Below, piece after piece: positions 48,690-57,823 of a DNA stretch of 63,024 nucleotides. The stretch comes from a virus. Made by a program: the position numbers and the translations under genes. Under the pieces are notes generated by a model that ran no database searches, had not been told where the DNA came from, and saw only the letters and a list, made by a program, of their open reading frames with translations. Position 1 is the stretch's first letter. Every line of letters begins with the position of its first letter. Location: IMG/VR virus record IMGVR_UViG_3300045120_000291, positions 1 to 63,024 of that record; one strand, written 5' to 3'.

Positions 48690-50113
48690 ACCATTTCCTC
48701 GATCAGGTGAAGTTCATGGATTGCGCGGGTCGTTGCGACGTAGCAGAGGTTGGCTTCTTGCTGCTTCTGCCACTCCTGACGAGCCCATTTGCTCGGGCAT
48801 GCGCTACGGTTCAGCCAGAAGACGCGGGACGATTCCAAGCCTTTTGACTTGTGAATTGTGGCCAACCGGACTGCGCCTGCTTTATCAGCAAACAGATTGT
48901 AGATAGCGTTGTTGACTTCAGAAATCGTTTCGCTGTCTTCCAGCAGGCACATGATGCAGTCAGCCTTGTCATTGATCTGCTCGATCTTTGCTTCGTCCTG
49001 CTTGACGACCGCTTTTTCGATTTCACGTTCACGCCAGGCAGCCAGCTTGGTGATCAAGTTGTTGACATCTTTAGCATTCAATTTCTTGATCAAAGCGGTG
49101 AGCCCTTGGCCGATCTCGCGTCCCATCACGAACGCAGGAATGCGTTCTTTAATCAGGCGGAAAGCAAGACTGAGGATTGGTCGCGTTGTGCGGCAGACCA
49201 CAAGGTCTTCAGCTTTGAAGATGTCGGTTTTCCAACCTCCGTGGATGACCACAAGGCCTTCGTGTGCGCCCGGTGCCGGTTCGATATGGCTGACCCATTT
49301 GTGCGCGTAGTCGACGATCTGTTGTCCGCAGCGGTAGCTGACAGATAGCGGTAGGGTGATCGCGTCGAAGTCCCGCGCAATGCGGTCCAGGGAGTTGCTA
49401 TCGGCACCGCGGAAGCCGTAGATGGCCTGCGCTGGGTCACCGACCGCTACCATGCGCGTCGTCTTCTTGAACAACTTCTTCAAGAGTGCGCGTTGGATGG
49501 CGTTTGTGTCTTGCGCTTCGTCGACAAAGATGAAGTCGAATTTCGGCAGCGACAGCCCTTCCTTCACCGGGATATAGAGCATATCGTCGAAGTCGAAGTC
49601 TTGCGAGGCGTTACTGTATTCGAGCAGCTTTCGCGACAGAACGATAGCATGGCTCATTTCCGCTTTTTCGTTATCCAATTCCATGTCGTGGTAGTTGACG
49701 ATTTCCAGCCACTTCTCCTCGCTATCGCGAATCAGAACGCCCATGCCTGCTTGCTTGGCCAGTCCGACCAGCTTGCAGCAGAACGATCCGTAGATGTAAG
49801 AATCATCACCGATGAAATGCTTCTGCACTAGATGGCGCAGTTTGTCGGCATTCATTTGACCGCCGAGGTGTCCTTTGACAACTCCGAAGGTCAACGAGTG
49901 GAACGTGCGCGCATTGACCCCGCGAGACTTCAACTCTTCTGCGATGCTTTTATTGAAAGCAAGGAAGATGCTGAGTCCCTTGACACGCTTTAGTGCTTCG
50001 ACAATCGTTGTGGTCTTGCCAGACCCTGCAACAGCTTCAACGATAGCGTTACCCTTGCCAGACTCGACGAAGGTGAAGATGTCTTGCTGATAGTTTGACC
50101 AGTTCTTGTTCAT
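48686..50113 (-). CDS. SF1 DNA helicase, UvrD/Rep-like
   Basis: 475 aa with a Walker A AVAGSGKTT (27-35), motif II FVDEAQDT (196-203), motif III GDPAQAIYGFRGA (about 226-238) and a C-terminal motif with HKSKGLESS. These are the motifs of UvrD-like 3'-5' helicases, in a short Dda-like size. It should act in replication or recombination, and has its own promoter. Confidence 0.85.
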   Translation of the reverse strand: MNKNWSNYQQDIFTFVESGKGNAIVEAVAGSGKTTTIVEALKRVKGLSIFLAFNKSIAEELKSRGVNARTFHSLTFGVVKGHLGGQMNADKLRHLVQKHFIGDDSYIYGSFCCKLVGLAKQAGMGVLIRDSEEKWLEIVNYHDMELDNEKAEMSHAIVLSRKLLEYSNASQDFDFDDMLYIPVKEGLSLPKFDFIFVDEAQDTNAIQRALLKKLFKKTTRMVAVGDPAQAIYGFRGADSNSLDRIARDFDAITLPLSVSYRCGQQIVDYAHKWVSHIEPAPGAHEGLVVIHGGWKTDIFKAEDLVVCRTTRPILSLAFRLIKERIPAFVMGREIGQGLTALIKKLNAKDVNNLITKLAAWREREIEKAVVKQDEAKIEQINDKADCIMCLLEDSETISEVNNAIYNLFADKAGAVRLATIHKSKGLESSRVFWLNRSACPSKWARQEWQKQQEANLCYVATTRAIHELHLIEEMV

Positions 50114-50139
50114 TTGGTTTACCCTGTTAGCTTATACAT

Positions 50140-50168
50140 ATAGTAACAGGCGTTAATTAGTCATGCAA
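50140..50168 (-). promoter_or_regulatory. Promoter, TTGCAT-17-TACTAT
   Basis: TTGCAT (50168-50163) and TACTAT (50145-50140) are 17 bp apart, with a short leader to the helicase ATG at 50113. AACGCCTGTTA, the motif seen in the spacers at 4971 and near 5805, overlaps the spacer. Confidence 0.6.
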
Positions 50169-50178
50169 GGACTTTTTG

Positions 50179-51906
50179 TTAGAATGGAATGTCGTCATCT
50201 GCATACTCCGTAGAGGGCGTCGTTGCACTTTGTCTCGGTTGGGTGTAAGTCTCGATGCTAGGCACATTGACTGAAGCTTCCTCCGTGCCGAACGCTGTCC
50301 CATCGTAACAGAACTTGAGAATCTCTGGGTACTTCTTATTTATCCAGACTCGCATGTGCGTAGGCGTCTTGAAGTGTTCTGCCATTGCTAGCGCTGCATT
50401 CGTAGTCTCAGGGATTGGTCCGGGCCAACGATCTCTAAGCCACTTGCGCGCTTTGTGAGATGCAAATCCTGGATGTTCGATGCACACATACTCTTCGAAC
50501 ATTCGATATTTGCAGTAGTACGACACCTTCATAGAAGGAGGACGGTCGAGTTTCTGGTACAGCGTGTAATTGATATGATTGATTTTGAACGTCTCGACAA
50601 CAGGCAGGTCGCCGCGAATCAACTCCTCAGTTGAAGCGCCTTGCTTCAACTTAGTCTCAAAGACGAACTCATAGTTGCAGGGTCCGCCGTGCTGCATGAC
50701 ACCCGTGCAGAATCGAACGCTCGCGTGAACGTAGCAATTACACTGAGGACAGACTTTGACAGGCGCTTCCCCTGCCCCCTTGCCTTTCTTCTTGGGAATA
50801 ACCGGGTCGTTGATCGGACCGAGGCGCTTCGTGTTGCCAGCGAAGTCAAGGACAAGGCAATTCTCTTTCCCTGGATACGGGCGAGTCCCTCGGCCAAACA
50901 TCTGGACCATTAAGCTCGAAGACGTAGTAGGGCGTAGACACAGAATCAGGTCGATCCAGGGCGAATCGAACCCTGTGGTCAATACGTTGTTGCAGGAGAT
51001 AGCTTGAATCTTACCCGTCTTGAAATCGTTGATCGCTGTATCGCGCTCATTGGTTGACATCTTGGAGTGGACAACCTTGCAGCTGACTCCAAGCGTGTTG
51101 AGAATTTCTGAAATGTGAATTGCGTGGTCGACGCCTGCGCCGAAGATCAGCCAGTGCTTGCGCTGCTCCTTCAATTCGACTGCTTCGCGCAGCGCTGCAT
51201 AAGTGATCTCACTCTTGTCGACAGCGTTCTGCAGTTCAGAGGCAACGAATTCGCCCCCTTGAATATGAACACCATCAATGTTCAGAAGTAGTTCAGTTCG
51301 CTTCGGAATAAGCGGGGACAGAAAACCTTCTGCAATAAGACGATTGAATGCGTTTGCATGAGTGATGTCGAAGCAGACATCCGTGAAGATACCTCCTTCG
51401 TTTGTCAGCTCACCATGCCCAAGGCGCCAATGGGTTGCAGTGAAACCGATGATCTTCAGCAACGGATTAGTCTTTTTGACAGAGGCAAAGAAACGCTGAT
51501 ACATCGTTTCTTGTTCGGGACTAATCAAATGGCATTCGTCTACGATAATTAAATCAATAGGACCGAATTCATGTGCTCGCTTCGCAACCGAAGCAATGCC
51601 GCAGAAGATAATCTTCTGACGGGTGTCGCGCTTGTTGAGACCTGCACTGTAGATGCCTGCTGGCGCAGTCGGCCAAATCTCGATGAACCGCGCATAGTTC
51701 TGTCCAATCAGTTCCTTGACATGCGTCATTACAAGAACTTTCTGGGACGGGTACAGTTTGTAGATGCTTTCTAGGAAACCTGCAATCACGACAGACTTGC
51801 CGGTGCCGGTAGGTAACGCGCAGACCGGATTACCGAAATGCTTCTGGAAGTATTCCCATATGCAGGCGATACATTCAGACTGGTATGAGCGAAGAACTGG
51901 CTTCAT
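50179..51906 (-). CDS. SF2 DNA helicase
   Basis: ATG 51906 overlaps the upstream stop (TAATG). The 575-aa protein has motif I PTGTGKS (32-38), motif II DECH (123-126), motif III TAT, and a helicase C domain with a QMFGRGTRP motif VI. A C-terminal zinc-ribbon-like segment (CPQCNCYVHASVRFC) and an acidic tail ending DDDIPF follow; such tails resemble those of SSB-type partner-binding proteins. Confidence 0.85.
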   Translation of the reverse strand: MKPVLRSYQSECIACIWEYFQKHFGNPVCALPTGTGKSVVIAGFLESIYKLYPSQKVLVMTHVKELIGQNYARFIEIWPTAPAGIYSAGLNKRDTRQKIIFCGIASVAKRAHEFGPIDLIIVDECHLISPEQETMYQRFFASVKKTNPLLKIIGFTATHWRLGHGELTNEGGIFTDVCFDITHANAFNRLIAEGFLSPLIPKRTELLLNIDGVHIQGGEFVASELQNAVDKSEITYAALREAVELKEQRKHWLIFGAGVDHAIHISEILNTLGVSCKVVHSKMSTNERDTAINDFKTGKIQAISCNNVLTTGFDSPWIDLILCLRPTTSSSLMVQMFGRGTRPYPGKENCLVLDFAGNTKRLGPINDPVIPKKKGKGAGEAPVKVCPQCNCYVHASVRFCTGVMQHGGPCNYEFVFETKLKQGASTEELIRGDLPVVETFKINHINYTLYQKLDRPPSMKVSYYCKYRMFEEYVCIEHPGFASHKARKWLRDRWPGPIPETTNAALAMAEHFKTPTHMRVWINKKYPEILKFCYDGTAFGTEEASVNVPSIETYTQPRQSATTPSTEYADDDIPF

Positions 51907-52871
51907 TAGATTACAGGATTGCGTTGGTATTCCTGGCACCCGGTCAACTGAACTTCCTTCGGTATTACCTGATTAAATTTGCCACAAACCCAAGTGGCAT
52001 CCTTCGAGACACTAGCGAACACACAAGTCCGACAGTTTCGATCGGGTGCCGCCTTGAGATGGCAGACAGGCTTGTGGTCACAGTAGGCACACTTATAGAA
52101 TCCAGGAGTCTCGCTTATCTTGGCAGGCGGTACATCCATTTCGATTAGCTTTTCAGCTCGAGCAAGGAACTGATCTGCAATCTCCACGTTCAGCGGAACT
52201 AGCTCAAGGTAGATCTCATCTGTGTTCTTATTAACTGCACCATATAGGCCTATCGGTAGACCCATCTTGCGCATGTAGACTTGCATCTGAACGTAGTGTT
52301 CAAACTTGGCATCTCGAACGCCTTTACCTGTGAAGGGGACTTTAGGCTTTTTTGGGTCAAGCAGATGCTCAACGTATTTCTTCCAGTCCTTACCGGCGAG
52401 CTCGATAAAAGACTTTTCACCATGCGTCTTCCATTCAGTCAACGTGTAGGTATCAGGAAGATCTGGTAGGCCTATGACCACACCATCACCAGAGCCTCCG
52501 AAGTGCCCCTCTGCGTGGGAGATGCGATATTGCTTGCCGGTCTCGTCTTGCTGATAGACTGTGCAACCCATCATAAGAAGCAAGGCAATGAATCTTGCTT
52601 CTTCCAGGTGTCCTCTATTGAACAAACGGATTATGCGTCCGGAAAACCTGGGCTTGGTAGCCCATCTGAAGTTGTACCAGATCGCACGACCACAGTCGCC
52701 CCCAATTAAAGAGGCCCCCATATGAGAGCGATGTCCATCTTCGCCCTGCCTGTAAGCGTCTGCCATTCCTGGCAAGACTATTTCCAGGAAGCCTCGAAAT
52801 CGTTTTCCTTGGTCTGCTTCAACTTGCCTTTCGATTTCGATTAAAGTCTTTTCTGCGAGGTGAACGCCCAT
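51906..52871 (-). CDS. Cas4/RecB-like PD-(D/E)XK nuclease
   Basis: 321 aa. The active site is GSGDG (Asp129) and EWK (Glu146-x-Lys148). One cysteine before it (Cys60) and a C-terminal CAYCDHKPVC cluster fit the four-cysteine iron-sulfur fold of Cas4 and AddB nucleases. It lies next to the SF2 helicase, suggesting DNA-end processing for recombination. Confidence 0.8.
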   Translation of the reverse strand: MGVHLAEKTLIEIERQVEADQGKRFRGFLEIVLPGMADAYRQGEDGHRSHMGASLIGGDCGRAIWYNFRWATKPRFSGRIIRLFNRGHLEEARFIALLLMMGCTVYQQDETGKQYRISHAEGHFGGSGDGVVIGLPDLPDTYTLTEWKTHGEKSFIELAGKDWKKYVEHLLDPKKPKVPFTGKGVRDAKFEHYVQMQVYMRKMGLPIGLYGAVNKNTDEIYLELVPLNVEIADQFLARAEKLIEMDVPPAKISETPGFYKCAYCDHKPVCHLKAAPDRNCRTCVFASVSKDATWVCGKFNQVIPKEVQLTGCQEYQRNPVI

Positions 52872-53089
52872 TAACTCAATCCATGTCTATCGCGGCAACG
52901 GCCGCAGGCTTTGATTACCTTGTCATCTTTCTCGACATCAACGACACGGGAAAAAGTCTCACCGCACAAGTCGCACTCGCCAGGCTGCCCCGGCTCAATT
53001 TTGATTGCTTTCGCATGGATGTTTTTGCAGCTTATTTCGATGTCGAACTCCATGCGTTCTTCAGTCTGGTCTAAATCGTCTATGCACAT
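52871..53089 (-). CDS. Small zinc-ribbon protein, 72 aa
   Basis: A 72-aa acidic protein with CDLC and CGRC pairs spaced 22 residues apart and ending RDRHGL, a treble-clef/zinc-ribbon pattern that loosely resembles DksA/TraR. GGGGAG precedes the ATG. A role in transcription is possible. Confidence 0.6.
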   Translation of the reverse strand: MCIDDLDQTEERMEFDIEISCKNIHAKAIKIEPGQPGECDLCGETFSRVVDVEKDDKVIKACGRCRDRHGLS

Positions 53090-53107
53090 TGTTCCACTCC
53101 CCTAAAA

Positions 53108-53131
53108 GATACCCGCCCGAAGGCGGGTATC
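53108..53131 (-). terminator. Rho-independent terminator
   Basis: A 10-bp perfect stem GATACCCGCC/GGCGGGTATC with a 4-base loop, followed on the minus strand by TTTTA. It ends the transcript of the DUF669 gene at 53149, and the zinc-ribbon gene begins 19 bases later. Confidence 0.75.
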
Positions 53132-53148
53132 TGACTAGACAACAGATG

Positions 53149-53934
53149 TCAAGCAGCGGGCTTCTGCCAGGGCGGTACGGCTGCGCCGGCGGTAGCTGCC
53201 GGGTTTGCAGCAGTCAGGGCAGGCGGGCCAGCAGGGGCCGCAGGGGCCGGAGCTGCACCGTTGGCCGGCCAGCTGGTCGGTGCGGGAGCCGCAGGCGCTG
53301 AGGCCGGTACAGGCGGCACACGGGCGACCATCAAGCCACCGGCAATCAGCTGTTCATCGGACCAACCCACATCACGATATTGCTGGTAGGTGAACGTCGC
53401 TGCCGTCGTCATCATCGGCGCAGCAGGCGTCAGATTGGTCGGTGCGGGAGCTGCCGGGGTTGCAGGTTTCGCAAAGCCAGCAGGCGTTGCCGGGATTGCG
53501 GGTGCGCCGGCGGCGCCTGGGGTCGTGCTGTCGGTGGACTCGTTGGCGTTCTTATACATCGTGATCTCGTTCTGGGGCTCGTAGCCGTCTTTCGCAGGCT
53601 TGATCTTGACACGAACCTTCAACGGGATACCGTGGAGTTGCTGCGTGTCCTTGACGTTCAGAACGCCGACCGCATGCGCCAGAGCTGACAACTGCTTGAA
53701 CGAGATTTCCTGCGCAACCGGGTTTGCGTTGCGGATGTTGAAGCCAGTGAAGATCTTTCGACCGGCATACTGCCCGTCCAGGATCGTGAAGCGAACAGCG
53801 AGTCTCGTTCCCAACGTATCGGACGTCGGCTTGATCTCCGTTTCGTCGACCGCTACATCGTACCATCCGGCAGGCACCGGGTCACCAATCCCCATGTCCG
53901 GCGGGACATTGGTTGCATCAAAGTTCAATTCCAT
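53149..53934 (-). CDS. DUF669-like ssDNA-binding protein with Ala/Pro-rich tail
   Basis: 261 aa. The first 130 residues match DUF669 (PAGWYDVAVDETEIKPTSD, TGFNIRNANPVAQEISFKQL), a beta-barrel-like domain found next to Sak4/RecA-like ATPases and thought to be a phage single-strand binding protein. Residues 135-261 are an unusual Ala/Pro/Gly tail with high GC. It follows the ATPase gene by 2 bases and has a terminator. Confidence 0.75.
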   Translation of the reverse strand: MELNFDATNVPPDMGIGDPVPAGWYDVAVDETEIKPTSDTLGTRLAVRFTILDGQYAGRKIFTGFNIRNANPVAQEISFKQLSALAHAVGVLNVKDTQQLHGIPLKVRVKIKPAKDGYEPQNEITMYKNANESTDSTTPGAAGAPAIPATPAGFAKPATPAAPAPTNLTPAAPMMTTAATFTYQQYRDVGWSDEQLIAGGLMVARVPPVPASAPAAPAPTSWPANGAAPAPAAPAGPPALTAANPAATAGAAVPPWQKPAA

Positions 53935-53936
53935 GG

Positions 53937-54662
53937 TTACGCTCCAAGTATCTTCGAAAAAACATGCGTCAGGGACGGGTACTCCATTGCATCCAAAGCC
54001 CCTGACCGGTCTTTGGCTTCATACTGCAGATCCGGCTGGGTCTGCAGAAAACGATAGGGATTGCCTTGCTGATCTTTGTTGATACCAAGGCGGAATACTT
54101 CATCAAAGAAGTATGGGAGCTTATGTCCTAGCTTCGCACCAGGCATTGACGGACCGTAGGTGACGATACCCGTCAGCTCGTTTTTGATCGGCTCCATCTT
54201 GGCCGCCATATAGACGTTGAAGTTAGGGAGATCACGGAAAAGACGGATTAGAGTCTCCATCTTCTCGATCAACTCGCCATATGCTTGCCGAGGGTCTTTC
54301 ACTTGGCGCTTGGCGTTGTTGAGCACAACCTCACCAATCTCGGACAGACTGTCAAGTCCAACACTTTGGAATTGACGAGCTTCTGCCGACTGCGCGCACC
54401 AGTTGTAGGCCTGTGTCAGGTCATCTACATTGGCCACTTCGATGATCGGCATGTTGTACGTGATCAAAGGATTTCCGACGCCAAACAGGCGTTCGAGATT
54501 CTTTTGACGGAGGCTCAGTGCGCCTGATTCCGCACTGATTAAAACTGGGGTCGGCAGTGTTGCGGATAGCACAGTTTTACCCATACCTGACCCTCCATAT
54601 ACCAACGCCTTGATGCCGGAAGCAGCTGAACACTGCGAGGCAGTTGTAAAGTTGAGGGCCAT
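53937..54662 (-). CDS. RecA-like ATPase (Sak4/AAA_24 type)
   Basis: 241 aa with Walker A GGSGMGKT (23-30), a PVLISAESG strand and a QSVGLDSLSEIGEVV Walker B. This is the AAA_24/Sak4 family, single-strand annealing or RecA-core recombinases paired with DUF669 proteins. It has a strong promoter (54718-54690) and is the first gene of its unit. Confidence 0.8.
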   Translation of the reverse strand: MALNFTTASQCSAASGIKALVYGGSGMGKTVLSATLPTPVLISAESGALSLRQKNLERLFGVGNPLITYNMPIIEVANVDDLTQAYNWCAQSAEARQFQSVGLDSLSEIGEVVLNNAKRQVKDPRQAYGELIEKMETLIRLFRDLPNFNVYMAAKMEPIKNELTGIVTYGPSMPGAKLGHKLPYFFDEVFRLGINKDQQGNPYRFLQTQPDLQYEAKDRSGALDAMEYPSLTHVFSKILGA

Positions 54663-54689
54663 AGCTACTCCGAATGTCAGAAGTGTACA

Positions 54690-54718
54690 ATTATACGGCT
54701 GTTTTGCATTTGTCGCAA
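54690..54718 (-). promoter_or_regulatory. Promoter, TTGCGA-17-TATAAT
   Basis: TTGCGA (54718-54713) and TATAAT (54695-54690), a consensus -10, are 17 bp apart. The leader to ATG 54662 is about 20 bases and carries GGAG. Confidence 0.7.
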
Positions 54719-54725
54719 GGATTTT

Positions 54726-55631
54726 CTACATATCCTCTGGCGCACGAATGCACTGAAACGTCGGGAAACGTGGTTTGTCTTTGACGCCTTTTGGGAAGTG
54801 CTTATACTTGATCACCTTCGCCACAATGGCTTCAGGATGTTCGAAATAATACTTCCGTTCATCATGTGGCATCTTGCCTGGCGACACTGTGATCATCTTG
54901 CCATCTTTCAAGTTCTTGCATTCGAAGCTGCCAACCATACCATTCGGCACCATATTTGCCTGATGCGTTGAACGGAACGTGTTTCCGAGTTCATTGGTCT
55001 GCGCCACATTACCGTTTTCTTCCCCTTCGGTAATACTGATGACCACAGCTTCCTCTTCGACGAATCGCTTGATTCGAAGTAGGCCGCCTTCCTTAACTGT
55101 GCTGCGACCTTCCTTGTATCGACCTTTCGGGTCGCGGATAATCGTGCCCTCGTACCCGGCGTTCAGGAACTCGCTATCGAGCTCGTTCAACCCCTCGAGG
55201 GAAGGGACCATGTAAGAAGGGATGAGGCGCAGATGGCCGCAACCTTCAATCTGCTGACCTTGTAGCATCGCAACTTGATCTTCGAGTACCTTGTATCGAT
55301 CTTCATACGCCCAGTTTCGCGTATGCGCAGATACGAAGTCGAACACATGCCACAAGGTAAACGGTTCCCCGGTAATGGTACTGAGCGCACTGCTGGTCTT
55401 GCGGCACAGCGCAGGATCCGATTCAGCGGCCGCAGCTAGCTCCCCATCGAACCCGACGAACTGCGGTTTCGAATAGAAGTTAGTCGTGTAGATGTTCTTG
55501 TGTTTCTTGAGGCTGCGACCTGTGAGTGGCCCGTCCAGATTGAGCCCTCTTACACCATCTATTTTCGGTTGTGCGATTAACGGGAAACGAAGTTGCGACT
55601 CTACGAAGTCGTCAGCGAGCATTGGTTTCAA
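54726..55631 (-). CDS. ATP-dependent DNA ligase
   Basis: 301 aa with the nucleotidyltransferase motif KIDGVR (Lys23), GFDGEL near residue 80, EGTIIRD near 165, and a C-terminal OB-fold that ends in the HPEAIVAKVIKYKHFPKG motif. Like T7 ligase it lacks an extra N-terminal domain. It joins Okazaki fragments. Confidence 0.85.
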   Translation of the reverse strand: MKPMLADDFVESQLRFPLIAQPKIDGVRGLNLDGPLTGRSLKKHKNIYTTNFYSKPQFVGFDGELAAAAESDPALCRKTSSALSTITGEPFTLWHVFDFVSAHTRNWAYEDRYKVLEDQVAMLQGQQIEGCGHLRLIPSYMVPSLEGLNELDSEFLNAGYEGTIIRDPKGRYKEGRSTVKEGGLLRIKRFVEEEAVVISITEGEENGNVAQTNELGNTFRSTHQANMVPNGMVGSFECKNLKDGKMITVSPGKMPHDERKYYFEHPEAIVAKVIKYKHFPKGVKDKPRFPTFQCIRAPEDM

Positions 55632-55849
55632 TCAAGCATCACCGGAGAATAGGTGAGCACTCGCCCGTTGAGAGCAACGATCTGCACAACGGGTTGATAA
55701 GAAATGCCGAGCGCATGACCGATTCGGTAGGTGAGGAAGTTCGGCCAGATAGTGGTCTGGCTTCGCACTATCGGCTTCTGCGCATCAGCAATCTTGGTCT
55801 TGTTGTCCTGCGCAAACTTGGCGACAGGGTTGACTGCGTCACCGCTCAC
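55628..55849 (-). CDS. Hypothetical protein, 73 aa
   Basis: A GTG start at 55849 overlaps the ThyX stop (GTGA), and its stop overlaps the ligase start. A small protein (ISYQPVVQIVALNGRVLTY near the end). No family is recognised. Confidence 0.6.
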   Translation of the reverse strand: MSGDAVNPVAKFAQDNKTKIADAQKPIVRSQTTIWPNFLTYRIGHALGISYQPVVQIVALNGRVLTYSPVMLD

Positions 55850-56580
55850 GGCTGCCTCCGGAACTCGTCATACAACGCCATGGAGTGAGGCAGAACCTGC
55901 CGAATGAGCTCGGAGATGGCCTTCGCGTACATCTGAGCCTCGATCTGCGCGTGACTGTGGTCACGTAGAGACAAGAAGTGCATCAGGTTGTGCAAGTTCT
56001 GTTTCCAAAGCCAATGCGTGTAATGGTTCAAGGAGAGGAACATGCGGGCATGTTCAGGCGCTACACCATTGCTTATGGCGTGGAGATAGTATTCGTATCC
56101 TTGACGGCAATGCGCTTCAAGGTCACGTTTGAAAAGGTCTTGGGTAGAGCGTGAAAGATTGTCAGCCTGCCCCTGCTTCGCGTTCGGCGCTTTACCGCCA
56201 ACGACTTCAGGGATGTACCATTCGTCAGGCAGAGTGACGTAGCGGCCGGAGACTTCGTTGAGCGACACGGTGCGATGACGCACGAACTGTCGAGCAACGA
56301 AGATTGGAAGCTTCATTTCCAGCCACACCTCGATCATTTCGAACGGGCTGGTATGCCTGTTCTTCATCAGATACTTGGCGAGCTTGTAGTCTTCCGTTTC
56401 GGTGCGCGTGGCGTCCATTTGGTTGAAGGACATGCGCGCGGCTTGCGCAGGGTCGACGTCGTCAGCATCGAAGAACTTCGTCTGCGTGTTGTTCACAAAG
56501 AACGGTTGACGCCTGGTTGGACCAGAAATGTTGCGAAGCGTCACAAACCCATGATCAAGCACTTTGACTTCAAACTGCAT
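55846..56580 (-). CDS. thyX: Flavin-dependent thymidylate synthase
   Basis: ATG 56580 has AAGGAG 6 bases upstream, so the longer frame is rejected. The 244-aa protein has the ThyX signature RHRTVSLNEVSGRY at 101-114. It makes dTMP from dUMP with FAD and methylene-tetrahydrofolate. It overlaps RNase H by 11 bases. Confidence 0.9.
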   Translation of the reverse strand: MQFEVKVLDHGFVTLRNISGPTRRQPFFVNNTQTKFFDADDVDPAQAARMSFNQMDATRTETEDYKLAKYLMKNRHTSPFEMIEVWLEMKLPIFVARQFVRHRTVSLNEVSGRYVTLPDEWYIPEVVGGKAPNAKQGQADNLSRSTQDLFKRDLEAHCRQGYEYYLHAISNGVAPEHARMFLSLNHYTHWLWKQNLHNLMHFLSLRDHSHAQIEAQMYAKAISELIRQVLPHSMALYDEFRRQP

Positions 56581-57070
56581 TTGGAACTCCTTGAAGTTCG
56601 TTGGTGATTTTGGCAGCGATTTTCTTGCTGCGAGCAAGACGCATCTGCGCCTTCGCAGTTCGATCGCAAAGTCGATTAGCCGCGTAACGAGGCTCGTCAA
56701 TACTGGTATGCCCGCGCACGTGGCGGAATGTGACGTGCAGGCCATTCTCCTGCACAGTTCTGAGGTAATATGCAAGAACTGATCGTTCTTGAGCAGTAAC
56801 CGCCTTCTGCAGACCTTTCATCTTGTCCATGGCGCTGAGACAGTCACTTTGGATAAGCAATTGATCTGACCTTTGAATTAGCGCTGCTTCAATGCCTTTC
56901 CAGATTGCATTACAGATTGCCATCATCTCGGCGGTGTTGTTGTTTTCCACCTCATCAACGATGTTCCCGGCGCCTCCCAGCTTACCGCGCTGGGAGGCAA
57001 TCCAGAAGCCATAACCTGCGACGCGATGACGATCGCAGTACGATGCATCGCAGATCATGGTGATACGCAT
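56570..57070 (-). CDS. rnhA: Ribonuclease HI
   Basis: 166 aa with the RNase H acidic residues Asp8 (CDAS), Glu48 (NNNTAEMMA), Asp76 (IQSDC) and Asp136, plus His121 in RHVRGHT. It removes RNA primers and works with the nearby ligase and polymerase. The start overlaps the previous stop (TGATG). Confidence 0.85.
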   Translation of the reverse strand: MRITMICDASYCDRHRVAGYGFWIASQRGKLGGAGNIVDEVENNNTAEMMAICNAIWKGIEAALIQRSDQLLIQSDCLSAMDKMKGLQKAVTAQERSVLAYYLRTVQENGLHVTFRHVRGHTSIDEPRYAANRLCDRTAKAQMRLARSKKIAAKITNELQGVPNAV

Positions 57071-57489
57071 CAGGCGCTTCTACGCTTCGGCATCATGATT
57101 TCCAACGCCGGCGCGCCGTCCTTGATGACCAACGCCTGATCGAAGATCAGCATCTGCTCGGCCGTCAGGGTGCGGTATTCGCCGACCTTCAGTTCCGGCT
57201 TGTAGCGGATCAGCTCGTCCACGTTAATGCCAGCGTCACGGAACTGCTCGCGCAACGTAGCAAGAGCGGCGGCGTCCACGTCACGATTGATCGTGCGCTT
57301 GCCTTTGAGAACGAAGCCGTCAGGCAAATCGACGCTATTCGTTCCTTCCTTGGGATCAACAAATTTGCCTTTGAAGATCTTCAGACGCAAGAGCATCTCC
57401 TGCCCTTTCAACGCCTTGATCTGCTTGTCCATCTCGTACCACAGCTCCAGATCTTTCTGGGTGACCGTGTTGTCAGGAATCTCTGTCAT
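57070..57489 (-). CDS. Hypothetical phage protein, 139 aa
   Basis: 139 aa: an N-terminal helix (DLELWYEMDKQIKALKGQEMLL) followed by a beta domain and a helical C terminus. Such proteins are common in phage replication regions and their role is not known. It is the first gene after the promoter at 57554-57526. Confidence 0.65.
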   Translation of the reverse strand: MTEIPDNTVTQKDLELWYEMDKQIKALKGQEMLLRLKIFKGKFVDPKEGTNSVDLPDGFVLKGKRTINRDVDAAALATLREQFRDAGINVDELIRYKPELKVGEYRTLTAEQMLIFDQALVIKDGAPALEIMMPKRRSA

Positions 57490-57525
57490 TTCAACTCTCC
57501 TCGGGTTGTGGGGTGCTGCAAGTAA

Positions 57526-57554
57526 AGCATAACAGGAGACTTTGTAGAATGCAA
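57526..57554 (-). promoter_or_regulatory. Promoter, TTGCAT-17-TATGCT
   Basis: TTGCAT (57554-57549) and TATGCT (57531-57526) are 17 bp apart and preceded by AACAGTCG, matching the promoter at 4719. It serves the 57489 gene and the RNase H and ThyX genes after it. Confidence 0.7.
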
Positions 57555-57565
57555 CGACTGTTTAT

Positions 57566-57823
57566 TTAATCATCTAAGTCGCCGTGATATCGATTTTCTG
57601 CATCTGCGCGGAAGTCAAGTTCGTCCAGACCATCGTCTTCATCCATGTCGTCCCTCTGCGCGCACAAGTATTGATCGCGCGTGATTCCCCCGTGCCCCTG
57701 GACATTGTTGAATGCCCAGACTATGTAACCAGGCTCCTCGTCACAGATTTCCTCGATCACCCGTCCTTTGAACTTACCAAACGTGAAAACTGGCTTTTGA
57801 TTGTTTTCCGGAATTTGCGCCAT
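57566..57823 (-). CDS. Small DUF3820-like protein, 85 aa
   Basis: 85 aa with the DUF3820-type pattern FTFGKFKGRVIEEICDEEPGYIVWA, a small domain also found at the C terminus of exodeoxyribonuclease X-like enzymes, and a very acidic tail (MDEDDGLDELDF). Its start lies 67 bases inside the upstream gene. Confidence 0.6.
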   Translation of the reverse strand: MAQIPENNQKPVFTFGKFKGRVIEEICDEEPGYIVWAFNNVQGHGGITRDQYLCAQRDDMDEDDGLDELDFRADAENRYHGDLDD

